NCBI RefSeq assembly: GCF_000816845.1
Contig: NZ_CP006877.1
Location: forward strand, 1,307,501-1,371,500
Origin: Rhizobium gallicum bv. gallicum R602sp
GTDB lineage: Bacteria; Pseudomonadota; Alphaproteobacteria; Rhizobiales; Rhizobiaceae
Reading direction: 5' to 3'
DNA: 64,000 bases
The position numbers and the translations under genes are program-made. Position 1 is the first letter of the stretch, and the number at the start of each line of letters is the position of its first letter. This document shows positions 15,725-26,940 of the stretch, piece by piece. The notes under the pieces were generated by a model, which saw only the letters and a list, made by a program, of their open reading frames with translations, was not told the origin of the DNA and ran no database searches.

Positions 15725-17602
15725 TCAGCTTGCCGGCGCGAGACGGGCAACAATGCCCAGGTCGTCGCTTTCGCGCACTTGCTTCAGATGTTCCTCCGCC
15801 TGCGTTGCTTCGCGCTGGCGGTTCCACATCGAGGCATAGAGGCCGTTTTTCTCGAGCAGCGCCGCATGCGTTCCGCGCTCGGCGATCTCGCCGCTTTTCA
15901 AGACGATAATCTCATCCGCGCCGATGACCGTCGACAGGCGGTGGGCGATGACGAGTGTCGTGCGGTTCTTCGAAACCACGTCGAGGGCCGCCTGGATTTC
16001 CCGCTCCGTCGTCGTGTCTAGCGCCGAGGTCGCCTCGTCAAGGATCAGGATCGGCGGCGCCTTGAGGATCGTGCGGGCGATGGCGACGCGCTGTTTCTCG
16101 CCGCCTGAAAGCTTCAATCCGCGCTCGCCGACCTTGGTTTCGAAGCCCTCCGGCAGCAATTCGATGAAATGCGCGATCTGTGCAATTTCCGCCGCCGTCT
16201 TCACCTCGGCATCACCGGCCGACGGGCGGCCATAGCGGATATTGTAGGCGACTGTGTCATTGAAGAGCACGGTATCTTGCGGAACCATGCCGATCGCCGA
16301 GCGAAGGCTCTTTTGCGTGACATGGCGGACATCCTGGCCGTCGACTGTGATCGCGCCGCTCTGGATGTCGTAGAAACGGTAGAGCAGGCGCGAAAGCGTC
16401 GATTTGCCGGCGCCGGACGGGCCGACGACCGCGACGGTCTTGCCGGCCGGGACTTCGAAGGAAATTCCCCTAAGGATCGGCCGCACGGGATCATAGGAGA
16501 AATGCACGTCCTTGAAGCTGATCGCGCCCTGACCGATCTTGAGCGGGGCGGCGTCCGGCGCATCGGTTACCTCGGGGGTCACGTCGAGCAGGTCGAACAT
16601 CTGCTCTATATCCGTAAGCCCCTGGCGGATTTCGCGATAGACGAAGCCGATGAAGTTCAGCGGCACTGAAAGCTGCAGCAGCATGGAATTGACAAAGACA
16701 AAGTCGCCGATGGTCTGCTCGCCGCGCTGGACGGCAAAGGCTGAAAGCAAAAGCATGACTGTCGTGCCGAGGCCGAAGATGACGCCCTGGCCGAAATTCA
16801 GCCAGCCGAGCGAGGTCCAGACATCGGTCGCTGCCTTCTCGTAGCGTTCCATCGACCTGTCGAAGCGTCTGGCCTCCATCTCCTCGTTGCCGAAGTATTT
16901 GACGGTCTCGAAGTTGAGGAGGGAATCGATCGCCTTGGTGTTGGCGTCGGTATCGCTGTCGTTCATCGTCCGGCGGATGGCGATGCGCCAGTCCGACGCG
17001 CGGATCGTGAACCAGATATAGGCCCAGACGGTGAAGGCGGTCACTGCGAGATAGGAAAAACCGTAGCCCCACCAGAAGATCACGGCGGTCAGCAGGAATT
17101 CGATGACGGTCGGAACCGAGTTCAGGATCGTGAAGCGCACGATCGTCTCGATGCCCTTCGTGCCGCGCTCGATGATCCGCGACAAGCCGCCGGTCTTGCG
17201 CTCCAGATGGAAGCGCAGCGAGAGTTCGTGGATGTGCACGAAAGTCCGGTAGGCGAGCTGGCGCACCGCATATTGGCCGACGCTTGCAAAGAGTGCGTCG
17301 CGCAGTTGATTGAGGCCAAGCTGGATCAGGCGGGTGACGTTGTAGGCAATGACCAGTACGGTCGCGCCGACGAGGAGCGGCGGCAGGGTTCCGGCGAGAT
17401 CCACGCGGCCGTTCAGGGCATCGGTCGACCATTTGAAGAAATAGGGAACGAGCAGCAGCACAAACTTGGACACGAGCAGGAAGACCGTTGCCCAAACGAC
17501 GCGCATCTTAAGGTCCGTCCGGCCGGAAGGCCACATGTAGGGCCAAAGATTGAAGAGCGTCCGCAGGAGGTTGGATTCCGAAACCGTCTTGCCGTTTGCC
17601 AT
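15725..17602 (-). CDS. Atm1/HMT1-type ABC exporter (fused membrane and ATPase)
   Basis: 625 residues. Six membrane helices (about 30-330) are followed by an ATPase domain (about 365-600) with Walker [11 protein letters not shown]-loop MVPQDTVLF, signature LSGGEKQRVAIARTIL, Walker B ILILDEATSALD and H-loop VIAHRLSTV. The sequence type matches ABCB7/Atm1/HMT1, half-transporters that dimerise and export glutathione-linked compounds, persulfides or metal conjugates from the cytoplasm. ATG 17602 (MANGKTVSESNLLRTLFNLWPYMWP) follows a GGAGATAGG box; the longer open frame upstream is not protein-like. The exact cargo is inference. Confidence 0.92.
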   Translation of the reverse strand: MANGKTVSESNLLRTLFNLWPYMWPSGRTDLKMRVVWATVFLLVSKFVLLLVPYFFKWSTDALNGRVDLAGTLPPLLVGATVLVIAYNVTRLIQLGLNQLRDALFASVGQYAVRQLAYRTFVHIHELSLRFHLERKTGGLSRIIERGTKGIETIVRFTILNSVPTVIEFLLTAVIFWWGYGFSYLAVTAFTVWAYIWFTIRASDWRIAIRRTMNDSDTDANTKAIDSLLNFETVKYFGNEEMEARRFDRSMERYEKAATDVWTSLGWLNFGQGVIFGLGTTVMLLLSAFAVQRGEQTIGDFVFVNSMLLQLSVPLNFIGFVYREIRQGLTDIEQMFDLLDVTPEVTDAPDAAPLKIGQGAISFKDVHFSYDPVRPILRGISFEVPAGKTVAVVGPSGAGKSTLSRLLYRFYDIQSGAITVDGQDVRHVTQKSLRSAIGMVPQDTVLFNDTVAYNIRYGRPSAGDAEVKTAAEIAQIAHFIELLPEGFETKVGERGLKLSGGEKQRVAIARTILKAPPILILDEATSALDTTTEREIQAALDVVSKNRTTLVIAHRLSTVIGADEIIVLKSGEIAERGTHAALLEKNGLYASMWNRQREATQAEEHLKQVRESDDLGIVARLAPAS

Positions 17603-17767
17603 GCCTATCTCCAGCCCGGTCGGGCTCGGCCGCGGATGCGGCGTTTCGATACGGCAAAAGTGCAAAAAGCGGAGATGCCCGATTGAGCCCCCGCAGACAG
17701 GATCGCCGTCTCCGCCACATAGGGTGCGCGACACTCGAATGCAACATGTGAAGAAGCCGGGGAAGAC

Positions 17768-17798
17768 AAAGGCCGGGCGCTATATCGGCCCGGCCTTT
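17768..17798 (-). terminator. Hairpin terminator after the LysM gene
   Basis: An 8-bp stem, GGCCGGGC (17771-17778) / GCCCGGCC (17788-17795), is flanked by AAA and TTT, so it could work in either direction. It sits about 20 nt beyond the stop of the LysM gene. The T-tract is short. Confidence 0.65.
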
Positions 17799-17815
17799 CC
17801 ATCACCTGATTCGGC

Positions 17816-19822
17816 TTAGAGGTGGTCGCCGGAAAGGCGCTTGCGATGAAGCTCTTCAGCGTTCGGCAGGGCTTCCTTCGGCAGGCCGAAAATCTGTCCG
17901 GGCAGGATGCGGTCCGGATTGTTGATCTGGGTTTCGTTCGCCATGTAGATCGTCGTGTAGCGGACGCCGAGGCCATAGACGCGGCGCGAAATCTGCCACA
18001 GCGTGTCGCCGCGGCGGATGATGACGGCGGTGTTGTTCGCCGTTAGCGGCGCCTGCTCGATCGTCTTCGGCTGGCTCGGGTCGGCCGCGGCTTCGTTTGA
18101 AGCCGGCACGCCGGCTACCTTTGGCGCGGGCGTGGCAGTTAGACCATCAATCGCCGTCCCAAGCTTGCCGAGCGCGTCGCCGACGGACTTTGTATCCTTC
18201 GGCAGTGCCAGGAGTATGGCGAGTGCGCTTGAGGCCGACTGCGAGGCTGCGCCTGCCGTCTGCTTGAAGGCAGGCGCAGCCTCTGCTGCCGGACGGAATT
18301 CGGCGATCGAGCGAAGCGCGAATTCGGTTGCCGAACGCGCTGCCGCGAGCTGCTCGCCGCCGGGAAGCTTGCCGTCGGCAAAAAGGCCCTTCAGCAACCC
18401 AAACGCCTTACCCGCATCGGCTCTCAGCTTGCTGAGTTCACCTTCATCGAGGGGAACCATCGCGGCAGCAGCGTCGTTTGCGGGCGGGTTGCCGGGCTGG
18501 GCCGCTACGGTGACCTGGTCGCCTGCCGGGCGGGTGAAGTTGACGGAGGCGCGAATGAGCACCTTGCCGCTGCCGTCGACGACATCGACGCGGATCTTGT
18601 GGTCGCCGACCGAAAGGTCCATCACGCCGTCGATGACGAAATGGCCGTCGGCGCCTGCTGTTGCCTTGCCGATCAAGGCGTCGTCCGCATAGGCGATCAC
18701 GTTGGCGTTCGGCTTTGCGGTGCCAGCAACGAAGATCTTCTTGCCCTCGATTTCAACTGCATTGACCATCACCTCGGCCGGTGCCGAGACTGCATCGCTT
18801 GCGCCTGCCGGTGCACCCGGAACTGCCGGTGCGGTATTGGCGATCTCGGGCGAGCCGGCTGGCAGGCCCGGCTGAGCGGAAGCCTGTTCGTCTGCTGCGG
18901 GCTGAGCAGCCGGCGTGGCGGCCGTCGGCGCCGTGATGATGCGGCTCGCTGCGCCTGGCTTGGAAACCATGGCGAGCAGTTCGGTGCCGCTGCCGTCCTT
19001 CGGCACGGAAACGGTTGCGACCTCTTCGGAAGTCAGGCTCTTGCCGTCCTTGCCGGTCGTCTTGAGCACGAGCTGGTGGTCGCCGGGCGGCAGCGGGTTG
19101 TCGAGGACGGCGGCAAAATCGCCGGTCGGGCCGACATTCGTCGTAGTGACGACCTTGTCTCCGTCCATGATTTCGAGCTTGCTGTTGGGCGTGGCCGAAC
19201 CGGCGATGACGGTGGACCCGTCCGGCTCTACACGCAGAACGTCGAAAGCCGGGAGCTTCGATCCGAAGTTCGCATCGGTCGCCGGTGGGGCCGACGCAGG
19301 CTGGCTTCCCTTTGCGCCGGACAGCTCGGCCTCGGCCTTGGCTATGGCGGCAAGTGCGTCGGCGATGTTTTCCGGCAGGGCCTGGACGATTGCCAGCGCC
19401 TTTGCCGCGCCGTCCTTGGCTTTCGTGGCGGCGGCCGCCGTCGCCGGATCGGTGCCTTCGGGGATTGCGAAGTCGGCGAGCGCCTTCAGCGAGCCCGCCG
19501 CCTTCGTCTTGGCGGCATCGAATGCTTCGCTCGTCGGACCCTTGCCGTCTGCAAAGAGCGCCTTAAGTTGCGTGAGAGACTGACCTGCATCGGCCGAAAG
19601 ATGGCCGAGCTTCTCGGTCGTAGCCGCCGCGTCGGCAGCCGCGTTCCGCGCGCTCTTGCCGGCTTCTTCAACCGTGTTCTTGACCTCGGAGCCTGCTTGA
19701 TTGATGGCATCGCCGATTTTCGACGTGTCTTCGCCGATCCGGGGCATGACCACGAAGACCATCAGAAGGATCGCAACTGCAAGCACTGCGAAAGCCAGCA
19801 AGCCGGCACGATTTCTCATCAT
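17816..19822 (-). CDS. Membrane-anchored LysM protein with duplicated domains
   Basis: 668 residues. An N-terminal membrane anchor (about 8-27) precedes a helical repeat (about 78-165), an Ig-like domain (VIAGSATPNSKLEIMDGDKVV), an Ala/Pro linker, a second Ig-like domain (IFVAGTAKPNANVIAYADDALIG), a second copy of the helical repeat (about 468-555) and a C-terminal LysM domain (about 598-650; VIIRRGDTLWQISRRVYG and INNPDRILPGQIFGLP). LysM binds peptidoglycan, so the protein probably spans from inner membrane to cell wall. No enzyme domain is seen, and a structural or scaffolding role is inference. It is a single gene closed by a hairpin. Confidence 0.87.
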   Translation of the reverse strand: MMRNRAGLLAFAVLAVAILLMVFVVMPRIGEDTSKIGDAINQAGSEVKNTVEEAGKSARNAAADAAATTEKLGHLSADAGQSLTQLKALFADGKGPTSEAFDAAKTKAAGSLKALADFAIPEGTDPATAAAATKAKDGAAKALAIVQALPENIADALAAIAKAEAELSGAKGSQPASAPPATDANFGSKLPAFDVLRVEPDGSTVIAGSATPNSKLEIMDGDKVVTTTNVGPTGDFAAVLDNPLPPGDHQLVLKTTGKDGKSLTSEEVATVSVPKDGSGTELLAMVSKPGAASRIITAPTAATPAAQPAADEQASAQPGLPAGSPEIANTAPAVPGAPAGASDAVSAPAEVMVNAVEIEGKKIFVAGTAKPNANVIAYADDALIGKATAGADGHFVIDGVMDLSVGDHKIRVDVVDGSGKVLIRASVNFTRPAGDQVTVAAQPGNPPANDAAAAMVPLDEGELSKLRADAGKAFGLLKGLFADGKLPGGEQLAAARSATEFALRSIAEFRPAAEAAPAFKQTAGAASQSASSALAILLALPKDTKSVGDALGKLGTAIDGLTATPAPKVAGVPASNEAAADPSQPKTIEQAPLTANNTAVIIRRGDTLWQISRRVYGLGVRYTTIYMANETQINNPDRILPGQIFGLPKEALPNAEELHRKRLSGDHL

Positions 19823-19977
19823 TCACTCTCCCCAGACGGCAAATGTGCCGTAGTACTAAAAATTGCTAGCGATTCCCGTTGCTTTTCACAAGCATTCAAA
19901 GCAATGAGGCAGGCTCAACGCGCAGCTTTTCTGTCATTTTTCTTGACTGTGCAGGCATGGAATAGTTGTTTTCCCAT

Positions 19978-20601
19978 ATGAGCGATCAATCCCATTCAAT
20001 TCAGTCCATCTGTGTCTACTGCGGGTCGAGGCCCGGACGGGATACAGCATACATGGCTGCCGGACGCGCGCTCGGCAAAGAAATCGCCGAATACGGCCTG
20101 CGGCTCGTCTATGGCGGCGGCACCAAAGGCATCATGGGTGCTGTTGCGAGCGGCGTGCTTTCCAATGGGGGGCAGGTGACCGGCATCATCCCCGAATTCC
20201 TGATCGACATGGAGGCGACGCGCCATTCCCTCGGCCAGCTCAACGAGCTCATTGTAACGCCGGACATGCATGCGCGCAAACACCTGATGTTCGAGCGTTC
20301 CGACGCCTTCGTGGCGCTGCCGGGCGGGATCGGTACGCTGGAGGAAATCGTCGAGATCATGACCTGGGCGCAGCTTGCCCGTCACGAAAAACCGATGGTC
20401 TTCGCCAACATCAAGGGCTTCTGGGATCCGATGATGGAACTGATGAAGCACATGACGGATGAGGGTTTCGTGCACACCGCCCATCGGGTGCAGCCGCTCG
20501 TCATCGACGACGTCTCCGGCATCATTCCAGCCATCATGGCGCAGGCAGCGGAACTCGCTGCCGACCGTGAGGGCGAGGATGCCGTGATTTCGAAGATGTG
20601 A
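19978..20601 (+). CDS. LOG-family nucleotide 5'-monophosphate phosphoribohydrolase
   Basis: 207 residues. The LOG ('lysine decarboxylase' misnomer) signature is complete: VYGGGTKGIMGAVA and PGGIGTLEEIVEIMTW (PGGxGTxxE), with ICVYCGSRPG at the N-terminus. These enzymes release free bases from nucleoside monophosphates, including active cytokinins from their ribotides. A cytokinin role is attractive in a plant-associated bacterium, but general purine nucleotide salvage is equally possible. ATG 19978 is used; the upstream TTG at 19966 adds four residues. It converges with rarD. Confidence 0.9.
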   Translation: MSDQSHSIQSICVYCGSRPGRDTAYMAAGRALGKEIAEYGLRLVYGGGTKGIMGAVASGVLSNGGQVTGIIPEFLIDMEATRHSLGQLNELIVTPDMHARKHLMFERSDAFVALPGGIGTLEEIVEIMTWAQLARHEKPMVFANIKGFWDPMMELMKHMTDEGFVHTAHRVQPLVIDDVSGIIPAIMAQAAELAADREGEDAVISKM

Positions 20602-20610
20602 GGTGGGCGC

Positions 20611-21525
20611 TCAGCGCCCGCGCGTTGCGTTCAGCATCGACCACGTGTACAGCACGAGGCCTGCCCAGATGAGCGGGAAGGCGATCATGCGCGCTGTATC
20701 CAGCGGTTCGTGGAAGACGAAGATCGCGATCAGGAAGATCATCGTCGGCGCGATGTACTGCATGATGCCGATCGTCGAGAGCTTCAGAAGCTTTGCGCCG
20801 TTGGCGTAGATCATCAGCGGTGCGGCAGTGACGATACCGCAGCCGAAGAGCAGTGCTGTATCGCTGAAGCCGGTCTGAACGAAGTGTCCTTCGCCACTGA
20901 AGAACTCCAGATAGACGATGTAGAGGACGGCCGGAACGCTGAGAATCAGGACCTCGAGCAGGAAGCCCTGGTTGGGGCCGAGCGGCAAAGTCTTGCGGAA
21001 GTAGGCATAGAAGGCCCAGCTGAAGGCGAGGGTCAGCGCCACCCACGGAAGCCCGCCGCCGTCGACGGCGAGAACGACAACGGCAATGGCCGCCAGGCCG
21101 ATTGCGATGATCTGAGCCGGGCGCAGCTTCTCCTTGAGCAGCACCGAGCCCATGAAGATGCTGATCAGCGGGTTGATGAAATAGCCCATGGCGGCATCGA
21201 GCGAATGTCCAGCGCCGATCGCCCAGACATAGGTACCCCAGTTGACGGTGATGAGTGCCGCCGTCAGCGAAGCCATTGCGAGCATGCGCGGCGAGCGCAG
21301 CGCGTCGCGGATTTCCTGCGTACGTCCGAGCGCGAGCAGCACGAGGCCGGCAATCGGAAGAGACCAGACAACGCGATGCGCAATCACCTCGGCCGGCGAA
21401 ATATGCGCCAGCGCCTTCATGTAAATCGGCAGGAATCCCCACAGAAGATAAGCAGTCAGCGCAAAGGCGAAGCCGCGCGCACTATCTTCGTTTTTGATGG
21501 CAGGAGGGCTTGCGTCGGCAGACAT
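20611..21525 (-). CDS. rarD: RarD-type EamA (DMT superfamily) transporter
   Basis: 304 residues with ten predicted membrane helices forming two EamA repeats. Characteristic RarD segments are GFAFALTAYLLWGFLPIYMKAL, HRVVWSLPIAGLVLL, NWGTYVWAIGAGHSLDAAMGYFINPL and the C-terminal APTMIFLIAIFVFHEPLD. RarD proteins are inner-membrane drug/metabolite exporters; chloramphenicol sensitivity has been linked to some, but the natural substrate is unknown. It is 9 nt from the convergent LOG gene and divergent from the methyltransferase. Confidence 0.9.
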   Translation of the reverse strand: MSADASPPAIKNEDSARGFAFALTAYLLWGFLPIYMKALAHISPAEVIAHRVVWSLPIAGLVLLALGRTQEIRDALRSPRMLAMASLTAALITVNWGTYVWAIGAGHSLDAAMGYFINPLISIFMGSVLLKEKLRPAQIIAIGLAAIAVVVLAVDGGGLPWVALTLAFSWAFYAYFRKTLPLGPNQGFLLEVLILSVPAVLYIVYLEFFSGEGHFVQTGFSDTALLFGCGIVTAAPLMIYANGAKLLKLSTIGIMQYIAPTMIFLIAIFVFHEPLDTARMIAFPLIWAGLVLYTWSMLNATRGR

Positions 21526-21636
21526 CAGGTGTTTCCAGCTTTGTTCTTCTTCTGATCTCGATTAGCTTAAGCGCCGTGAATAGACCAATTCATTTCGGTG
21601 AATGGATTATCAGCGGATTTGAGGCGGAGGACTTGC

Positions 21637-22509
21637 ATGGCTTTCGAGGATGAGCCGCCATACCGGCAGGTTTATGCCCGCCAGATACTGGCGAAGGCAG
21701 GTGTTGCGAAGAACGACAGGCTACTTGCAGCCCTTGCCAAAGTGCCGCGTGAAAAATTCGTCGGTCCGCCGCCCTGGGTCTACAACGACTTCCGCCATTA
21801 TCGGGAGATGGCTTCCACTGATCCGGTCGTACTTTATCAGGACTTGTTGATCGGTCTTAATACCAGGCGTGGGGTCAACAACGGCATGCCCTCCCTTCAC
21901 GCGTCCGCCCTGAATACGCTTGGAATTCGGGAGGGCGAGACGGTTGCCCATCTGGGTGCCGGGACCGGCTACTACACTGCGATCATTGCCGGACTCGTCG
22001 GCTCCTCTGGCAAGGTCGTCGCCGTCGAATACGACGAAGCGCTGGCCGAAAAGGCGCGGGAAAACCTTTCCGGTTATCCCAATGTCGAGGTAGTGCAGGG
22101 CGATGCGGCCGATTGGCCGAAGGAAGACGCCGACGTCGTATACGCCAATTTCGCTCTCGACCATCCGCCTGCCGCCTGGATCGAAAACCTGGGCGTCAGT
22201 GGGCGGCTGTTGTTTCCGCTCGGGATCCCGGCGGTCGAAAATGGCAGGGCGAGCGGCTTCACCCGTTCGGCAGGCTTCCTGCTGATAGACCGGCGCGCCA
22301 GAGGTTTTGGCGCCCGCTTCATTCAGCCGGTCTCCTTCGTCTGGGCGGAGGGTCAAGAACCGCCGCCCGCCGGTCGCCACGAGGGTCTGGCGGAAGCCTT
22401 CCGCAGCCGCCGGCTGTTCCAGGTTCGCAGTTTCCGCTGGCGGACTGCGGCCCAAGGCGTAGAGTGCTACGGCGAGGAGGACTGGGGGCTTTGTTTCGAG
22501 GAGCCGTGA
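21637..22509 (+). CDS. Protein-L-isoaspartate methyltransferase-like SAM-dependent enzyme
   Basis: About 290 residues. A PCMT-like core has SAM motif I VAHLGAGTGYYTAIIAGLVG and VVAVEYDEALAEKARENL, followed by VEVVQGDAADWP. Family members repair isoaspartyl damage, but this protein is longer and lacks an obvious full PCMT C-terminal pattern, so a different methyl acceptor is possible. ATG 21637 follows a GGCGGAGG box; the open frame upstream starts at 21598 without one. It ends 3 nt before the convergent cimA stop. Confidence 0.85.
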   Translation: MAFEDEPPYRQVYARQILAKAGVAKNDRLLAALAKVPREKFVGPPPWVYNDFRHYREMASTDPVVLYQDLLIGLNTRRGVNNGMPSLHASALNTLGIREGETVAHLGAGTGYYTAIIAGLVGSSGKVVAVEYDEALAEKARENLSGYPNVEVVQGDAADWPKEDADVVYANFALDHPPAAWIENLGVSGRLLFPLGIPAVENGRASGFTRSAGFLLIDRRARGFGARFIQPVSFVWAEGQEPPPAGRHEGLAEAFRSRRLFQVRSFRWRTAAQGVECYGEEDWGLCFEEP

Positions 22510-22512
22510 TCT

Positions 22513-24129
22513 TCACTCCGCCGCGATCTTGCCCGCCAGCTGACGGTTCTTCATCAGTTTGTAGATCACCGAATCCATCAGCGCCTGGAACGAGGCGTCG
22601 ATGATGTTTTCCGACACGCCCACCGTCCACCAGCGAAGGCCGTCGCTGTCGGTGGATTCGATCAGCACGCGCGTGATGGCTTCGGTGCCGCCATTGAGGA
22701 TACGCACCTTGAAGTCGGCGAGAACCAGGTCGTCTATTTCGTGCTGATAATTGCCGAAATCCTTGCGCAGCGCCAGGTCGAGCGCGTTGACCGGGCCGTC
22801 GCCTTCCGCCACCGACATGATTGTGTGGCCGTCGATCACCATCTTCACGACGGCTTCCGAGACGATCTTCACCCGCCCGTGCGAGTCGAAGCGGCGCTCG
22901 ACCATCACGCGGAAGCCTTCGATCGAAAAGAATTCCGGGATGGTGCCAAGCGTGCGGCGGGCCAAGAGCTCGAAGCTCGCATCCGCTCCCTCATAGGCGT
23001 AGCCGGAAGCTTCGCGCTCCTTGACGATGGAAATCAGCCGGTCGAGCTTCGGATCGTCCTTGGCGACTTCGATGCCCCGGCGTTTCAGAGCATTGATGAA
23101 GTTCGCCTTGCCGCCCTGGTCGGAAACCATGACCTTGCGGTAATTGCCGACGCTTTCCGGCGGCACATGCTCGTAGGTGCGCGGATCCTTGAGCAGAGCG
23201 GAGGCATGGATGCCCGCCTTGGTGGCGAAGGCCGAAGCGCCGACATAGGGCAGTTGATGATCTGGCGAGCGGTTCAGAAGCTCGTCGAAGGCATGGGAAA
23301 GGCCGGTAAGGTTCACCAGCCGCTCCGCATCGATGGTGGTTTCGAAGCGGGTGCTGTAGGTGTCCTTCAGGGCCAGCGTCGGGATCAGCGTCACCAGGTT
23401 GGCATTGCCGCAACGCTCGCCGATGCCGTTGAGCGTCCCTTGGATCTGGCGCACGCCTGCCTCGACGGCGGCAAGCGAATTGGCGACTGCCTGGCCCGTA
23501 TCATTATGCGCATGGATGCCGAGACAGCGACCGGGAACGCCTGCGGCAATCACCGCCTCGACGATGGCGTGGATCTCGGGCGGTTGCGCGCCGCCATTGG
23601 TGTCGCAGAGCACGACCCAGCGAGCACCCGCTTCATGCGCGGTCTTCGCGCAGGCGAGCGCATAGGCGGGATTGGCCTTGTATCCATCGAAGAAATGCTC
23701 GCAATCGACGATCACCTCCTTGCCGGCGGCGACGGCCGACTTCACGCTCTCGCCGATGCATGCGAGGTTTTCCTCGTTGGTGCATGCGAGCGCGACCTCG
23801 ACGTGATAGTCCCAGCTCTTTGCGACGAAACAGATCGCGTCGCTCTTTGCCTGCAACAGCGCTGCGAGGCCCGGATCGTTGGAGGCTGAAACGCCCGGCC
23901 GCTTCGTCATGCCGAAGGCGACGAATGCTGCCTGGCTGGTGCGCCTCTCTGCGAAGAAGGCGGTGTCCGTCGGATTCGCGCCTGGATATCCGCCCTCGAT
24001 ATAATCGAGGCCGAACTCGTCCAGCATGGTCGCAATCGCAATCTTGTCCTCGACCGAGAAGTCTATCCCGGGCGTCTGCTGCCCGTCGCGGAGCGTCGTG
24101 TCGAAGAGGTAGATTTTCTCTCTGGTCAC
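22513..24129 (-). CDS. cimA: (R)-citramalate synthase
   Basis: 538 residues. Condenses pyruvate and acetyl-CoA to citramalate, a threonine-independent entry to 2-oxobutyrate and isoleucine. The HMGL-like catalytic barrel (about 1-290) starts DTTLRDGQQTPG and has HAHNDTGQAVANSLAAV and NGIGERCGNANLV. A linker and a C-terminal regulatory LeuA-dimer domain (about 400-530; VKIVSEAVVKMVIDG and RVLIESTDSDG) follow. The HAxFxDG segment CEHFFDGYK and EGGYPGANPTD at the substrate site distinguish the CimA (TIGR00977) group from isopropylmalate synthase. It is a single gene with a RIME-like repeat upstream. Confidence 0.9.
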   Translation of the reverse strand: MTREKIYLFDTTLRDGQQTPGIDFSVEDKIAIATMLDEFGLDYIEGGYPGANPTDTAFFAERRTSQAAFVAFGMTKRPGVSASNDPGLAALLQAKSDAICFVAKSWDYHVEVALACTNEENLACIGESVKSAVAAGKEVIVDCEHFFDGYKANPAYALACAKTAHEAGARWVVLCDTNGGAQPPEIHAIVEAVIAAGVPGRCLGIHAHNDTGQAVANSLAAVEAGVRQIQGTLNGIGERCGNANLVTLIPTLALKDTYSTRFETTIDAERLVNLTGLSHAFDELLNRSPDHQLPYVGASAFATKAGIHASALLKDPRTYEHVPPESVGNYRKVMVSDQGGKANFINALKRRGIEVAKDDPKLDRLISIVKEREASGYAYEGADASFELLARRTLGTIPEFFSIEGFRVMVERRFDSHGRVKIVSEAVVKMVIDGHTIMSVAEGDGPVNALDLALRKDFGNYQHEIDDLVLADFKVRILNGGTEAITRVLIESTDSDGLRWWTVGVSENIIDASFQALMDSVIYKLMKNRQLAGKIAAE

Positions 24130-24171
24130 CGAGGTGCCTCCGAAGCATTTGATGTTATCCCGTGCGCCTCA

Positions 24172-24325
24172 CCCCCCTCTGCCGGCAGAGCCGACATCTC
24201 CCCCACAAGGGGGGAGATTGGGAAAATGCGGCAGCTCTCGCCCACTGCATCGATGGTTGCACGAGTGGGTGCGGACAGCCGATCTCCTCTCTTGTGAGGG
24301 AGATGCCCGCCACGGCAGAGGGGGA
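24172..24325. repeat. RIME-like palindromic intergenic element
   Basis: About 154 bp bounded by 12-bp terminal inverted repeats, CCCCCTCTGCCG (24173-24184) and CGGCAGAGGGGG (24313-24324). Inside are two hairpins: ATCTCCCCC-ACAA-GGGGGAGAT (24196-24218) and a second of ATCTCC/GGAGAT type near 24278-24305. This architecture is that of the Rhizobium-specific intergenic mosaic element (RIME). It occupies the gap between cimA and the proline iminopeptidase gene. No coding capacity. Confidence 0.8.
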
Positions 24326-24350
24326 TATCCACGACGCGCATCACGTGCCC

Positions 24351-26261
<1,911 letters not shown>

Positions 26262-26265
<4 letters not shown>

Positions 26266-26735
26266 TTGCGCTCCTCCGGCCATTCTGTCGTGTCGTGATC
26301 TGGATGCTGATTGGAGACGATCTCACTGATGAATGCGGCCGTCTCGACGTCGTCCTCCGTCCGTATGCCGGGAAGCTCATGCAGTTTGTCCGTGAACGGC
26401 AGCTTGCCTTCGATGCCATACTGGATCGTCGGCGGCAGAAGAGCCGGATCATCGAACGCGCCCGCTGCAATCGCCATCCCATCCGGCGCCTCATAGGTCA
26501 GCGGTGTGCCGCAATCGCCGCAGAAGCCGCGCTCGGCAAAATTGGAGGAACGGAATGTCTTCCGCTCGCCGCGCGTCCACTCGAAATCAGCCCCGCGCAC
26601 GGAAACCAGCGGCGCATAATAGCCGCCGAACGCTTTCTGGCACATGCGGCAATGGCAGATCGACGAATGCGAAAGCTCGCCTTCCACCCGGAATCGGATC
26701 GCACCGCACTGGCAGCCGCCGGTGTAGACAGTCAT
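26262..26735 (-). CDS. GFA family protein, copy 3
   Basis: 157 residues. Zinc motifs: [19 protein letters not shown] and GFCGDCGTPL, with the C-terminal NQHPDHDTTEWP. It is the promoter-proximal copy of the array: ATG 26735 follows a strong GGGAGGAAG box, while the two distal copies have no independent box and start at overlaps. The gene 5' of it on the same strand is cysS, about 205 nt away across a repeat-like gap. Confidence 0.9.
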
Positions 26736-26940
26736 CGACACTTCCTCCCGTTTGGCATGGGTGAAAAAATCCCTCCCCACACGGCGAAGGTCTGGTTCGC
26801 GCCGCCGCGGGCATTCTCAGCGACAATCTCGTCGGCTGCTGCATGCTCGACAGGGGTGTTGTTGCGAAGCGGCATGGCGCAGTAGCCCCTCCCGTTTCTG
26901 GGGAGCGGTTGGGGAGAGGCATTTTTCGATAGGGCTGAAC
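26736..26940. repeat. Repeat-like gap between cysS and the gfa cluster
   Basis: About 205 bp with no credible gene. The part near 26885-26922 (CCCCTCCCGTTTCTGGGGAG with an adjacent GGTTGGGGAGAGGC) has the pyrimidine/purine palindromic style of rhizobial intergenic repeats, probably a degenerate RIME-like fragment. Short open frames here are an artefact of this repeat. Confidence 0.45.
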
